Assembly: GCA_013289015.1 (NCBI GenBank)
Contig: JABDAV010000001.1
Location: 34,895 to 98,894 of the forward strand
Source of the DNA: Bacteroidota bacterium
GTDB lineage: Bacteria > Bacteroidota > Bacteroidia > Chitinophagales > Chitinophagaceae
Direction of reading: 5' to 3'
DNA length: 64,000 nucleotides
Positions 28,066-36,391 of this stretch are shown here, one piece after another. Positions within the stretch are counted from its first letter, which is position 1. Each line of letters begins with the position of its first letter. The notes beneath the pieces are model-generated. The model saw nothing but the letters and a program-made list of their open reading frames with translations, ran no database searches and was not told where the DNA came from. The position numbers and the translations under genes are program-made.

Positions 28066-28419
28066 TCAGCTCAGGCTGTCGCGAAATTTTGTTATCATCT
28101 TACATAAAATTTCATACTCATCGTACAAAACCCTGAATTGATTTTCGTTTAAATATTTTCTTTCTTTTGCTGCCATTAAGCAAGCCCCTACTTCCACTGC
28201 GCTTCTCAATGCAATATTTAAAAATCTTTTGAACTCAGGTTTTGTTTGGCCTGTACTGCCTTCTGCAATATTCAAAGCAACTGAATCAGCTGCACGTTTT
28301 ACTTGAGATGCAAGACTGAACAATTCTCTTTTAGGAAAGGATTGTGCAAGTAAATCAATTTCATTACAAAGCTTAAAAGCTTTTTGCCAAATCGTTAATC
28401 CTTCAAACCTAAAGGCCAT
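28066..28419 (-). CDS. four-helix-bundle protein (S23/IVR family)
   Basis: 117 aa. Marks are FEGLTIWQKAFKL, FPKRELFSLASQVKRAADSVALNIAEGS and then TKPEFKRFLNIALRSAVE, the classic pattern of the small four-helix-bundle family also found in 23S rRNA intervening sequences. No rRNA is nearby, so this is a chromosomal stand-alone copy. The function is unknown. Confidence 0.9.
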   Translation of the reverse strand: MAFRFEGLTIWQKAFKLCNEIDLLAQSFPKRELFSLASQVKRAADSVALNIAEGSTGQTKPEFKRFLNIALRSAVEVGACLMAAKERKYLNENQFRVLYDEYEILCKMITKFRDSLS

Positions 28420-28477
28420 AATTTTTTGTTTAGAGTTAAAAATGAATTGCCATGAACCACGATCTATACGCCATTAA

Positions 28478-28837
28478 CTAAAAATACACATCCTCAATTA
28501 AAAAATATTCTGTTGGCACGCCGTGTATAATTGTAATCGCCAATACATCAAACTGCAAATATTTCCATTGCATATTTTTGTATTGATATTCTTCCGCAGC
28601 TATTTTAAGCATGTTCATTTTTTTATAACTCATGCTTTCTTCAGGCTTACCATATTTATCACTTGTTCTTGTTTTGATCTCAAAAAAATGCAGGCGGTTA
28701 TTTTTCGACGCGATGATATCAACTTCTGCATGGCGAAAGCGCCAGTTGCGTTCAATAATGGTATAGCCCTTTTGTGAAAGATAATTTGCAGCAAGTTCTT
28801 CTCCTTTGTTTCCGGTAGTTTTGTTCCAGTTGTCCAT
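28478..28837 (-). CDS. YraN/UPF0102 nuclease-fold protein
   Basis: 119 aa. GNKGEELAANYLSQKGYTIIERNWRFRHAEVDIIASKN and HFFEIKTRTS give the E, D and ExK residues of the restriction-endonuclease-like UPF0102 fold. The family is linked to DNA processing but poorly defined. Its start is 17 bp from the divergent manA start, so the two promoters must lie within coding sequence or overlap. Confidence 0.9.
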   Translation of the reverse strand: MDNWNKTTGNKGEELAANYLSQKGYTIIERNWRFRHAEVDIIASKNNRLHFFEIKTRTSDKYGKPEESMSYKKMNMLKIAAEEYQYKNMQWKYLQFDVLAITIIHGVPTEYFLIEDVYF

Positions 28838-28854
28838 AAAATTTAAGGTTGATT

Positions 28855-30060
28855 ATGATACAAGATAAAATATTTAAGTTGAAAGGAAAAGTACAACATT
28901 ATGCATGGGGCGGAACTGCATTTATTCCGCAATGGCTTGGAATTGATAACCCGGAAAATAAACCCTTTGCAGAATACTGGATGGGCGCGCATCCGTCTGC
29001 ATCATCCACCATAAGTATTCATAACGAAGAAAAAAGTTTATACGAATTGATTAAGCATGATCCTGATTTTTTTATTGGCGAAAAAACAAATGAAACATTT
29101 GGGGAGTTGCCTTATCTTTTTAAAATACTTGATGTAAAACACATGCTGAGCATACAGGTACATCCTTCAAAAGAAGCTGCAGCAAAGGGTTTCGATGAAG
29201 AAGAAGCGAACAATATTTTAATAACCGCGTCCAATAGGAATTATAAAGATAAAAATCATAAGCCTGAAGTATTGGTTGCATTAAGCCAGGTTTGGTTATT
29301 ACATGGGTTTTTAAGGAAAGATAAATTGCTGAAGGTTTTAAAAACTATTCCTGCTTTCAATTACTTTGAAGAAATTTTTCTTGATAAAGGATATAAAGGT
29401 TTGTACGAATATATCATGCTGATGCCACAGGAAGCGTCTGATAAAATTTTAAGCGCTTTGATTGATGAAGAAATTGAACGCAAAAAAAATAATAAGCTTA
29501 CCAAAGCTGATGCAGGGTGGTGGGTTTCTAAATTATATGAAAATGCAAAACCTGCTTCAAATTTTGATCGGGGCATATTTTCAATTTACCTGTTTAACAT
29601 AGTAAGAGTTGAACCGGGCGAAGCAGTATTCCAGGGCGCGGGTGTTCCGCATGCCTATCTGGAAGGGCAGAATGTTGAATTGATGGCAAACAGTGATAAT
29701 GTTTTGCGCGGAGGTTTAACACCAAAACATATAGATGTTACTGAATTGCTGAAACACATTGCATTTGAAGGCATAGAACCTGATGTTATGAAAGGTGTTC
29801 TGCTTAAAGATGGCGAAAGAAATTACCCTTGTCCTGTTAAAGATTTTGGCATCAGTAAAATTGAGTTAAGCGCAAATGAAATATATAATGCAATAACAAC
29901 CTCACTGGAAATTATTGTTATAACAGAAGGAGAGATGCAGGTTAAAGGAACAAATAATGTATCAGTAAAAAAAGGTGAAGCCTTTGCCATATTACCGAAA
30001 GAGACTTACAGCATATCCACAATTAGTAAAGCATGCGCTTATAAAGCTTTTGTGCCTTAG
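28855..30060 (+). CDS. manA: class I mannose-6-phosphate isomerase
   Basis: About 401 aa from the ATG at 28855, two codons inside the TTG used by the track. Zn-site motifs are LSIQVHPSKEAA, NHKPEVLVAL, and GVPHAYLEGQNVELMANSDNVLRGGLTPKH with the arginine of the active site. It interconverts mannose-6-P and fructose-6-P, feeding GDP-mannose and glycan synthesis. It has an extended insertion of charged residues (DEEIERKKNNKLTK) common in the longer type. Confidence 0.93.
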   Translation: MIQDKIFKLKGKVQHYAWGGTAFIPQWLGIDNPENKPFAEYWMGAHPSASSTISIHNEEKSLYELIKHDPDFFIGEKTNETFGELPYLFKILDVKHMLSIQVHPSKEAAAKGFDEEEANNILITASNRNYKDKNHKPEVLVALSQVWLLHGFLRKDKLLKVLKTIPAFNYFEEIFLDKGYKGLYEYIMLMPQEASDKILSALIDEEIERKKNNKLTKADAGWWVSKLYENAKPASNFDRGIFSIYLFNIVRVEPGEAVFQGAGVPHAYLEGQNVELMANSDNVLRGGLTPKHIDVTELLKHIAFEGIEPDVMKGVLLKDGERNYPCPVKDFGISKIELSANEIYNAITTSLEIIVITEGEMQVKGTNNVSVKKGEAFAILPKETYSISTISKACAYKAFVP

Positions 30061-30078
30061 TTGAAATGCTTACTTTTG
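30049..30078 (+). promoter_or_regulatory. Bacteroidota promoter for the DUF6580 gene
   Basis: TTTG at 30049-30052 and TACTTTTG at 30071-30078 are separated by 18 bp, matching the TTTG-N19-TAnnTTTG rule of Bacteroidota primary sigma factor. The ATG at 30096 would follow after a leader of about 10 nt. The -33 element lies in the end of manA. Confidence 0.5.
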
Positions 30079-30095
30079 CCCTTTAAATTTATAAC

Positions 30096-30671
30096 ATGAA
30101 GTTTTCAAAGCAATTGATAGTTTTCTTTTTTATACTGGTTGTCATATCAACATTAGTGAAAATAATTTGTGCGCCGCAGATCAGTCTCAGTGGTTTTACT
30201 GCAGTCATTGCCGTGAGTTTATTTGCGGGAATAACTATCCGTGATAAAAGACTTGCATTCCTTTTTCCTTTGCTTACATTATTCATAAGTGATATGTTAT
30301 TGCAGGTCTTGCATGTGATGAATCTTTTTCCTTTTGCAGGTTTTTACAGCGGACAAATCATAAACTACATTTTATTTATTGTTTTAACGCTCATTGGAAT
30401 GGGGTTAAGGAATTATAAAACTGCCGGTGTTATTATTGCATCCTTTGTTGGCCCAACAGTTTTCTTCCTGGCTTCCAATTTTTTTGTATGGAAAACACAG
30501 GGAGATATCATGGGATATAATAAAGATATTACCGGTTTATGGCAATCTTATAGTTTCGGGCTGCCTTTCTATCGCAATAGCATCATCTCAACTTTTATAT
30601 TTCTTCCTGCCTTTATAGCATTGTATAATCAGCTTCTTTATAAAAAATTTACGCTGCAATTTTCAAAGTAG
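30096..30671 (+). CDS. DUF6580-family membrane protein
   Basis: 191 aa, five or so membrane segments. GFTAVIAVSLFAGITIRDKRLAFLFPLLTLFISDMLLQ and GFYSGQIINY are the marks I associate with DUF6580, a family proposed to be ECF-type transport components. A late FFLASNFFVW and GLPFYRNSI support this. The substrate is not known. Confidence 0.78.
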   Translation: MKFSKQLIVFFFILVVISTLVKIICAPQISLSGFTAVIAVSLFAGITIRDKRLAFLFPLLTLFISDMLLQVLHVMNLFPFAGFYSGQIINYILFIVLTLIGMGLRNYKTAGVIIASFVGPTVFFLASNFFVWKTQGDIMGYNKDITGLWQSYSFGLPFYRNSIISTFIFLPAFIALYNQLLYKKFTLQFSK

Positions 30672-30687
30672 TCGAGCCGGTTTTTAA

Positions 30688-31311
30688 TTAAGGGAGATAT
30701 TTATCAATCTTGTTTGGAATAAGATAAACCAACGGTGTTGCTATAAATATGGCAAGGCTTATTACAGGAACCCATATTGAAATAATTATTGCAAACAGGT
30801 ACACAACCGGGGATATGAGGAACAAAAACTTTGCCTCTTTCTGAACCTGGAGAGGCAATTCTCTTTCCAGCAGGCCTTTGTGCTTAATGCCATAGATCCA
30901 TTGCGCATACAATGTAAGGTTACATAAGCTCAGGTTCAATCCGTAAACAAAAATGGTTCCCCATTGTAAACTGTTTTCGGCAAGAAACCTTGTGTTCAAA
31001 GGCACCAGGCATACCATCATGTAAAACAATATTCCCAGGAAAATAAAATAGCGGTTGGTACGGCCTATATATTCAAACATTACGCGGTGGCCAAACCACA
31101 TAATGCCCAGCACAACAAAGCTTATGAAATAGCAGGATAAACGCGGCCACAGCTCGCGAAATGCATTTACAAAAGCGTGCATCGAAGTGTCTTTTAATTC
31201 AGGCCATCTTAATTCAATAGCAAGTATTGTCATGGCAACGGCAAAAATACCATCACCCAAAGCTTCAAGGCGAATGGAACGCAATGATAGTTTATGGTTT
31301 TCTTCTTCCAT
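30688..31311 (-). CDS. TMEM175-type potassium channel protein
   Basis: About 207 aa from the ATG at 31311; the track uses a TTG 18 bp earlier that overlaps the acylphosphatase stop. RLEALGDGIFAVAMTILAIEL is the TMEM175/DUF1211 first helix with the RxxxFSDG-like motif (here ALGDGIFA). Six hydrophobic segments are visible. Bacterial members form tetrameric K+ leak channels. It lies directly after the acylphosphatase gene on the same strand. Confidence 0.87.
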   Translation of the reverse strand: MEEENHKLSLRSIRLEALGDGIFAVAMTILAIELRWPELKDTSMHAFVNAFRELWPRLSCYFISFVVLGIMWFGHRVMFEYIGRTNRYFIFLGILFYMMVCLVPLNTRFLAENSLQWGTIFVYGLNLSLCNLTLYAQWIYGIKHKGLLERELPLQVQKEAKFLFLISPVVYLFAIIISIWVPVISLAIFIATPLVYLIPNKIDKYLP

Positions 31312-31325
31312 GTAAAAACATATTA

Positions 31326-31604
31326 TCAATCAGCAATCGAAAAGCTTTTAAGGCCGGGATTTGGCCAGGCAGAAGTTACATCAACATTTGAAACTTCTGC
31401 TTTGGGTGAGCCTTCTTTGCACCATTGTATAAATTGTGTAATGGCATCTTCGGTTCCCTGCGCTAAAATTTCAACATGACCGCTATCTGTATTTCTTACC
31501 CAGCCTGTTATATTTAATGCTTCAGCTTTTTGTTTTGTGTGTTTTCTGAAAAAAACGCCCTGCACTTTCCCTTTTACTACAATATGTTTTGTGGTTATAT
31601 TCAT
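31326..31604 (-). CDS. acyP: acylphosphatase
   Basis: 92 aa, the usual size. The substrate loop VKGKVQGVFFRKHTKQKA contains the phosphate-binding Arg, and GWVRNTDSGHVEI contains the catalytic Asn. It hydrolyses acyl phosphates such as 1,3-bisphosphoglycerate in the cytosol. A ~90-bp tandem repeat begins immediately upstream of its start. Confidence 0.92.
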   Translation of the reverse strand: MNITTKHIVVKGKVQGVFFRKHTKQKAEALNITGWVRNTDSGHVEILAQGTEDAITQFIQWCKEGSPKAEVSNVDVTSAWPNPGLKSFSIAD

Positions 31605-31609
31605 AGGTA

Positions 31610-31975
31610 ATAGTTCATTGTTAATGGTTCATGATTATAGTTCTTGCCGGTAAAACTATCTATGATCTATAACCCATGAACTATATGCCAATCTAGAGAA
31701 TAGTTCATTGTTGATGATTCATGCTTATAGTTCCTGCCGGTCAACTATCTATTATCTATAACCCATGAACTATATGCCAATCTAGAGAATAGTTCATTGT
31801 TAATGATTCATGCTTATAGTTCTTGCCGGTAAAACTATCTATGATCTATAACCCATGAACTATATGCCAATCAATTAAATTCATAGATCATAGTTCATTG
31901 TTGATGGTTCATGGTTTATAGTTCTTCCCGTAAAACTATCTATGATCTATAACCCATGAACTATATGCCAATCAA
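31610..31975. repeat. four imperfect ~90-bp tandem repeats
   Basis: The unit starts ATAGTTCATTGTT and ends CCCATGAACTATATGCCAAT; copies start at about 31610, 31700, 31789 and 31890. ATAGTTCAT near the start and ATGAACTAT near the end of each unit are inverted, so each unit can fold. The last copy supplies the stop codon region of the AIM24-like gene. Not CRISPR: there are no unique spacers of constant size. Confidence 0.9.
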
Positions 31976-32769
31976 TATCTGTCCCCATCCAGTATATTTC
32001 CGAGCGTACCTAAAATGCTTCCTTCCTCTTTACCGCGTTTATAGGTTGCGAATGCAAGTATGCGTGCCGCAAGCCTGCTGATCGGTAATGACTGTATCCA
32101 CACTTTTCCCGGGCCTTTTAATGTTGCAAAGAATAATCCTTCACCACCAAATATCGAATTTTTTATACCGCCGATAAATTGAATATCGTAATCAATGGTC
32201 CCGGTAAAACCAACAATACAACCTGTATCTATCTTTAAAATTTCGCCTGCCTGCAAATCTTTCTCTTGTACAAAGCCGCCTGCATGTAAAAAAGCCATAC
32301 CATCACCTTCGATCTTTTCCATAATAAAACCTTCGCCGCCAAATAAACCTGTACCTAACTTACGTTGAAATTCTATGCCGATGCTCACACCTTTTGCTGC
32401 ACAGAGAAATGCATCTTTCTGAGCGATCACTCTTCCGCCTAAACGCAAAAGATCAAGCGCTATGATCTTGCCTGTATAAGGCGCTGCAAAGCTTACATGT
32501 TTTTTACCTGGTGATGTATTAGTGAATGCAGTCATGAACAAATTCTCACCCACCAATACACGTTTGCCTGCGTTGAACAATTTCCCTAAAATGCTATTAT
32601 CCTGCTGTTCACTGCCATCGCCAAAAAGCGTTTGCATAGCAATACCGTCATCCATCATCATAAATGATCCGGGCTCTGCAACAGCCGTTTCGCCGGGGTC
32701 AAGTTCAACTTCTACATATTGAAGTTCTTCACCAAAAATTTTGTAATCAATCTCATGATTGCGTATCAT
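31972..32769 (-). CDS. AIM24/TIGR00266-type protein
   Basis: 265 aa. EVELDPGETAVAEPGSFMMMDDGI at the N terminus and repeated GEGFIMEKIEGDG / GGEGLFFATLKGPG segments are typical of the TIGR00266/AIM24 beta-solenoid-like family. The protein is cytosolic by prediction and has no known catalytic role. Its stop lies at the end of the tandem repeat array. Confidence 0.87.
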   Translation of the reverse strand: MIRNHEIDYKIFGEELQYVEVELDPGETAVAEPGSFMMMDDGIAMQTLFGDGSEQQDNSILGKLFNAGKRVLVGENLFMTAFTNTSPGKKHVSFAAPYTGKIIALDLLRLGGRVIAQKDAFLCAAKGVSIGIEFQRKLGTGLFGGEGFIMEKIEGDGMAFLHAGGFVQEKDLQAGEILKIDTGCIVGFTGTIDYDIQFIGGIKNSIFGGEGLFFATLKGPGKVWIQSLPISRLAARILAFATYKRGKEEGSILGTLGNILDGDRY

Positions 32770-32877
32770 AAAAATTTTTTAGCGAATGTAAAGTGTTGGA
32801 TGGAATTTGGAATTAGGAATTTCATACAGCGTAAAATGTAATTCCTGAACTTTAGATACTAAGATGCCTAACTCCCT

Positions 32878-33891
32878 TTAGGGTTGGGGCATGTAACTCA
32901 AACATTCATCAACCATATTCTTACTGCCTATAAATACGGGTGTACGCTGATGCAGGTCATTCGGCTGCACATCAACAATGCGCCGGCTGCCATTGCTGGC
33001 CTTACCGCCGGCCACTTCTATGATAAACGCAAAAGGATTGCATTCATACATCAGCCTTAATTTACCCACCGGTTTTTTTGATGTGCCGGGATACATAAAT
33101 ATTCCGCCTTTAATTAATGTGCGATGCAGGTCAGCTACCATGCTTCCTATATAACGATTGGTATATGGACCACCATCTTTTTCTGTTTTCTGCTGGCAAC
33201 AGGTTATATAGTCCTGCACATGTTTATCATACTTAAAAAAGTTGCCGTGATTGACAGAATATATCTTTCCGTCAGCTGGACATTGTATGTTGGGATGACT
33301 CAAACAAAACTCGCCAATGGCAGGATCAAGCGTAAAGCCATTAACGCCTCTTCTTGTGGCATACACCAGCATGGTTGATGAACCATATACCACATAACCA
33401 GCCGCCACCTGTGCAACACCCGGTTGAAGAAAATCATTCTTATCACAGGGTTTACCTAACGCACTTTTTCTTCTGTACACGCCGAAGATCGTTCCGATAG
33501 AAATGTTGGTGTCAATGTTAGCGCTGCCATCCAGCGGATCGAACATTACAACATATTTACTTTGATTACTCAGTTCATCATCAAACACAACAATTTCATC
33601 CATTTCTTCACTGCCAATACCGGCACAGCTTACGCCATGTTTTAAAACGCCTATCAGTTGATTGTTGGCAAATACATCCATCTTTTTCACTTCTTCGCCC
33701 TGCACGTTTACATCGCCGGTTTCACCAAGCAGGTCAACCAAACCAATTTTATTTACTTCAACGTTTATACGTTTTGCAGCAAGGCCAATATCGCGCAGCA
33801 AAGCGCTTAATTCACCTGTTGCTTTTGGAATTTGCCTGAATGCCTGTAATGTAAATTCATCCAGCGTTAATACACGCCTGTTTATAACCAT
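32878..33891 (-). CDS. fbp: class I fructose-1,6-bisphosphatase
   Basis: 337 aa. FDPLDGSANIDTN holds the metal-binding Asp and Leu-Asp-Gly motif; RYIGSMVADLHRTLIKGGIFMYPG and RLMYECNPFAFIIEVAGGKAS follow the class I pattern. It catalyses the gluconeogenic step from fructose-1,6-bisphosphate to fructose-6-phosphate. It marks the edge of the core genome before the accessory array. Confidence 0.95.
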   Translation of the reverse strand: MVINRRVLTLDEFTLQAFRQIPKATGELSALLRDIGLAAKRINVEVNKIGLVDLLGETGDVNVQGEEVKKMDVFANNQLIGVLKHGVSCAGIGSEEMDEIVVFDDELSNQSKYVVMFDPLDGSANIDTNISIGTIFGVYRRKSALGKPCDKNDFLQPGVAQVAAGYVVYGSSTMLVYATRRGVNGFTLDPAIGEFCLSHPNIQCPADGKIYSVNHGNFFKYDKHVQDYITCCQQKTEKDGGPYTNRYIGSMVADLHRTLIKGGIFMYPGTSKKPVGKLRLMYECNPFAFIIEVAGGKASNGSRRIVDVQPNDLHQRTPVFIGSKNMVDECLSYMPQP

Positions 33892-33932
33892 AGGTTAATC
33901 GTTTGATGCAAATGTAAAGTTTCAGCGTTTCA

Positions 33933-34196
33933 TTATTTCGTTATAGAGCCAATCCTGAAAACCATGTCAGGCTGCATGGCTACATTCAACTCAACATTAG
34001 CGCTTCCGAAAGCTTTTTGATAAATAATATTTCCTTTTCGGGCAACTAAAATAGAAACCCCGGGTTCATTTTGTTTGAATTGTACAGAAACCAAACTGTC
34101 AACTGCTTTATTCAAATCATTGTCTGCTAAAGCTTGACCGGATGAACAATTAAAAAGAAGAAAAAAAAATACAGAAGTGAATATTGATTTAATCAT
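33933..34196 (-). pseudogene. truncated class C beta-lactamase-like serine hydrolase
   Basis: 87 aa with a signal peptide (LFNCSSGQA, possible lipobox) and the start of a serine hydrolase of the beta-lactamase/PBP4* type: VSILVARKGNIIYQKAFGSAN and MVFRIGSITK. It ends in a stop just after SITK, which is the catalytic SxxK box, and the remaining ~250 residues are absent. It is therefore a remnant at the end of the cassette-like array, next to fbp. Confidence 0.8.
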
Positions 34197-34225
34197 AGAT
34201 TAAATATTTTAAGACTTCAATGGGA

Positions 34226-34818
34226 TTCTGACTAACGTTTTTTAAAAGTATTCATTTTCAATATCTTCTAACGTTAGCTTTGGAAATCATTTCCAACCCG
34301 GAAAAGAGAGGATTGCCCACAACGGCAAGGCTTGGCGAAGAACTGGTATTTGAAATTCGTCCAGTCCGGAATCCCGCGCGCGCGCATTAGCGTCAGGTTA
34401 AGAAATGGCAGTAATCGCTTTAAATATAGAATCAGCTTGAGTTTCAGCGTAATTAGCGACTGCAATTTCAGGTTGTTACCAGTTGTCACATAAGGCGCCT
34501 CTTTCGGTTCGGTCCCGACGAATGTCGGGATTGAAAAAAATCCGAAGGAAATTTTTTTCAAAGAAGCGAAAGAGGCGCCGATGAGACAACGAAGCCATGC
34601 GGCTTTGAGCATATGATAATTGCATTTAAGTGATGTATAAAGAAAATTAGCTTGACGCCTATGCGCACGCGCGGGACTAATTTATAATTAAAAGTTCATT
34701 GTTGTTATTGTCGCCAAATTTATAAAAGTCCTTTACATAACTAAAGCTGAGTAGCGAAACAAAAAGTTGATGCTGCGTTGGGTCAGCCAGTTTTTTTGCC
34801 AAACTTCTTTGTTGGTGG
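34226..34818. repeat. array element copy A (~0.59 kb)
   Basis: One of four related elements separating small genes at 34.2-38.3 kb. Left end: TTCTGACTAACGTT, then CAACGGCAAGGCTTGGCGAAG and AACTGG; right end: CCAGTTTTTTTGCCAAAC. The AACTGG/CCAGTT ends are inverted repeats. The middle holds an 86-bp structured core (34494-34579) and a conserved AGCTTGAGTTTCAGCGTAAT segment. ORFs inside it (34274-34612) are not genes because they run through the palindromes. Similarity to copies B and C is obvious by eye. Confidence 0.9.
34494..34579. repeat. 86-bp structured core of element A (also 36746-36831 and 37931-38016)
   Basis: GGCGCCTCTTTCG pairs with CGAAAGAGGCGCC. Inside are two further hairpins, TCCCGAC-GAAT-GTCGGGA and TTGAAAAAAAT paired with ATTTTTTTCAA. 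The result is a predicted three-way junction. Copies B and C are almost identical in the inner hairpins but have two mismatches in the outer stem. It could be a folded single-stranded DNA or RNA structure. Confidence 0.75.
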
Positions 34819-34864
34819 CGGTGGGTTGGTCTCTTGCATATTCATCACTTCATTATGAAATTGT

Positions 34865-35323
34865 TTATTGTTTGTCAAAAGACTCACTTGCTTTATATAC
34901 CCATTGCCAAACTTCTCCGTCCTCAGGGTCATTAACTGTTCCAACACAAACGAAATTGTTTTTTTCAAGTATTCTTGTCGAGAAGTTTTCTTTTTGAAAT
35001 GTTGTGGCTGTAATTTTTATAGAAGGGTCAGTGTCTATAGATAACTCCACTAATTTTTTGCAAATTGCTGTCCCAATTCCTTGTTTTCTATATTCCTCAA
35101 ATGTGCCATAAGCAATTTCTACAGCCCCATTTATTGGTGGACCTTTAAACCCCGCACTTCCAACCAAATTACTGTTTACTTCTACATAATAGCCAATCCA
35201 TGGTGGCACAAATCCAACCTTTTTATAGAAGTTAGTAGTCAATTGAATAGTCTCTTTGTACAATGAATTACTTGTAAATCTTTCATTTTCTTCAAATCTT
35301 TCTTGTACCGCTATTAGATGCAT
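34865..35323 (-). CDS. GNAT-family N-acetyltransferase
   Basis: 152 aa. Motif A is seen in EYRKQGIGTAICKKLVE (acetyl-CoA binding), preceded by the beta strand GAVEIAYGTFEE and followed by ATTFQKENFSTRILEKNNF. It transfers acetyl groups to an unknown small molecule or protein. It lies between elements A and D, a setting like a cassette gene. Confidence 0.88.
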   Translation of the reverse strand: MHLIAVQERFEENERFTSNSLYKETIQLTTNFYKKVGFVPPWIGYYVEVNSNLVGSAGFKGPPINGAVEIAYGTFEEYRKQGIGTAICKKLVELSIDTDPSIKITATTFQKENFSTRILEKNNFVCVGTVNDPEDGEVWQWVYKASESFDKQ

Positions 35324-35375
35324 TTACTTTGTCAATTATCCGTTTTACATTCAATTTTGAAGTCTGGCTTTACCA

Positions 35376-35752
35376 TTCTGACTAACGTCATAGAATGCGA
35401 AGAATTGGTATTTGAAATTCGGTCGGATGGGCAAGGGCATTTCAGCCCAGGCCCTCCACAAAACCGTGCTTGAGATTCTCACCTCACACGGCTTTTCTTA
35501 TTCCGTACGTACGGGACCTTTTCTTCATCGCTCAATACCATAACTTTTGATTACAGCACCATGAAGCTGTTTATATACTCCTCCCGCAAGGCGTATATGA
35601 ACGGCCTGCCTTCATCTCTTATACAGCATTGAAAAGAACCTTAATCCTTTTCATTCGTGACACACTCAAGCCCGGAACCGAAGCCCAATAAAAACAAAAG
35701 TTGAGGTTGCGTTGAGTCAGCCAGTTTTTTGCCAAACCCCTTGTTAGCGGTT
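35376..35752. repeat. array element copy D, interrupted by group II intron relic
   Basis: Left end TTCTGACTAACG followed by GAAGAATTGGTATTTGAAATTCG; right end GTTGAGTCAGCCAGTTTTTTGCCAAACCCCTTGTTAGCGG. These match the ends of copies A, B and C, but the central ~430 bp, including the structured core, is missing. In its place is ~260 bp with a group II intron domain V. Confidence 0.75.
35461..35494 (-). ncRNA. group II intron domain V (relic)
   Basis: On the minus strand AAGCCGTGTGAGGTGAGAAT continues into CTCAAGCACGGTTT. It folds into the 34-nt domain V: lower stem AGCCGTG/CACGGTT with the AGC triad, a two-base AG bulge, upper stem TGAGGT/ATCTCA, and a GAGA (GNRA) tetraloop. A domain VI-like GGGC...GCCC stem-loop follows towards 35427. 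No maturase ORF is present, so only a 3' remnant remains, roughly 35427-35690. Confidence 0.75.
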
Positions 35753-35784
35753 CGTGCTTCTGTCATGCAAGCTGTTTATTCTTT

Positions 35785-35931
35785 TTAGAAGTTTTTAAGA
35801 CGTTTTTTACGTTTTGCATTTTTTGCTTTAATGTCTTGCATGATTTTTCTAAAGTCTGCAAGTTCTTGCTCTGTCCATGGTTCAGACTTTGTAGATAAAT
35901 CTATATTCTTCGGTTCTTTTATAAGTCCCAT
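35785..35931 (-). CDS. 48-aa basic small protein paired with the upstream decayed gene
   Basis: Absent from the ORF track. It starts 3 bp after the stop of the 35935 frame and reads MGLIKEPKNIDLSTKSEPWT, then EQELADFRKIMQDIKAKN and a Lys/Arg-rich end. I recall MGLIKEP-type short proteins next to GNAT-like partners in Bacteroidota, so the two may form a functional pair, perhaps toxin-antitoxin-like (inference). The stop at 35785 is followed by the right end of element D. Confidence 0.65.
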   Translation of the reverse strand: MGLIKEPKNIDLSTKSEPWTEQELADFRKIMQDIKAKNAKRKKRLKNF

Positions 35932-35934
35932 GTT

Positions 35935-36391
35935 TTAGCTTTTAAAATATTGTGATATAAGCTTTAATGCCGCACTGGTTTCGATAAACATTCTTAATCC
36001 ACGAAAATGTGTCGCATAAAGTGATTCCTGATAATGTTTGATAAGCGCTGATTTTGCATCAAATGCAAGAAAGCCTTCATAACCTTTGTCAACTGAAACC
36101 TTGCAGGCATAAGCAACAAGATTGCCAGGCACGCCAAAATAAACTTTGTCTTTGCCTTTATTGAATTTTGCGCTTTCGATTAAGTTCATAAAAACATGGT
36201 CTTGTTTATCTTCAATGCTTAAAAGTCCTTGAATGATTGTCGGATTATTTGCAGTTATCAAAAACTTCTCCGCTCTGTGTATTTTCAATTGAATTTGTGA
36301 GCTTATCAATTTCGAAATCAAGTCCTAATTCTTTTTGCAAACACCTTATAAGAAAAAGAGCATAATATACATTTGAACCACGTAGATTCAT
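35935..36391 (-). pseudogene. decayed GNAT-like protein gene (frameshift/deletion)
   Basis: The track shows only a 128-aa frame ending GFLAFDAKSALIKHYQESLY ... ISQYFKS, whose first ~25 residues look like noise. In another frame upstream, an ATG at 36391 gives MNLRGSNVYYALFLIRCLQK and EIDKLTNSIENTQSGEVFDN before a stop at 36245. Proteins with the same N-terminal and C-terminal blocks exist as one chain in Bacteroidota as I remember them. The joint near 36250 seems to carry a frameshift with loss of a middle segment. The C-terminal part may still be translated. Confidence 0.65.

Noticed and set aside
31610-31975. ~90-bp repeats considered as CRISPR or as an RNA gene
   Set aside because: Whole units are repeated with no unique spacers, and no known RNA fold was recognised.
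34274-34612. ORF 34274-34612 with related ORFs at 36728-36919, 37762-37998 and 37913-38098, looking like a protein family
   Set aside because: They lie inside the repeated elements and read through hairpin stems; similarity reflects the DNA repeat, and start/stop positions are not kept between copies.
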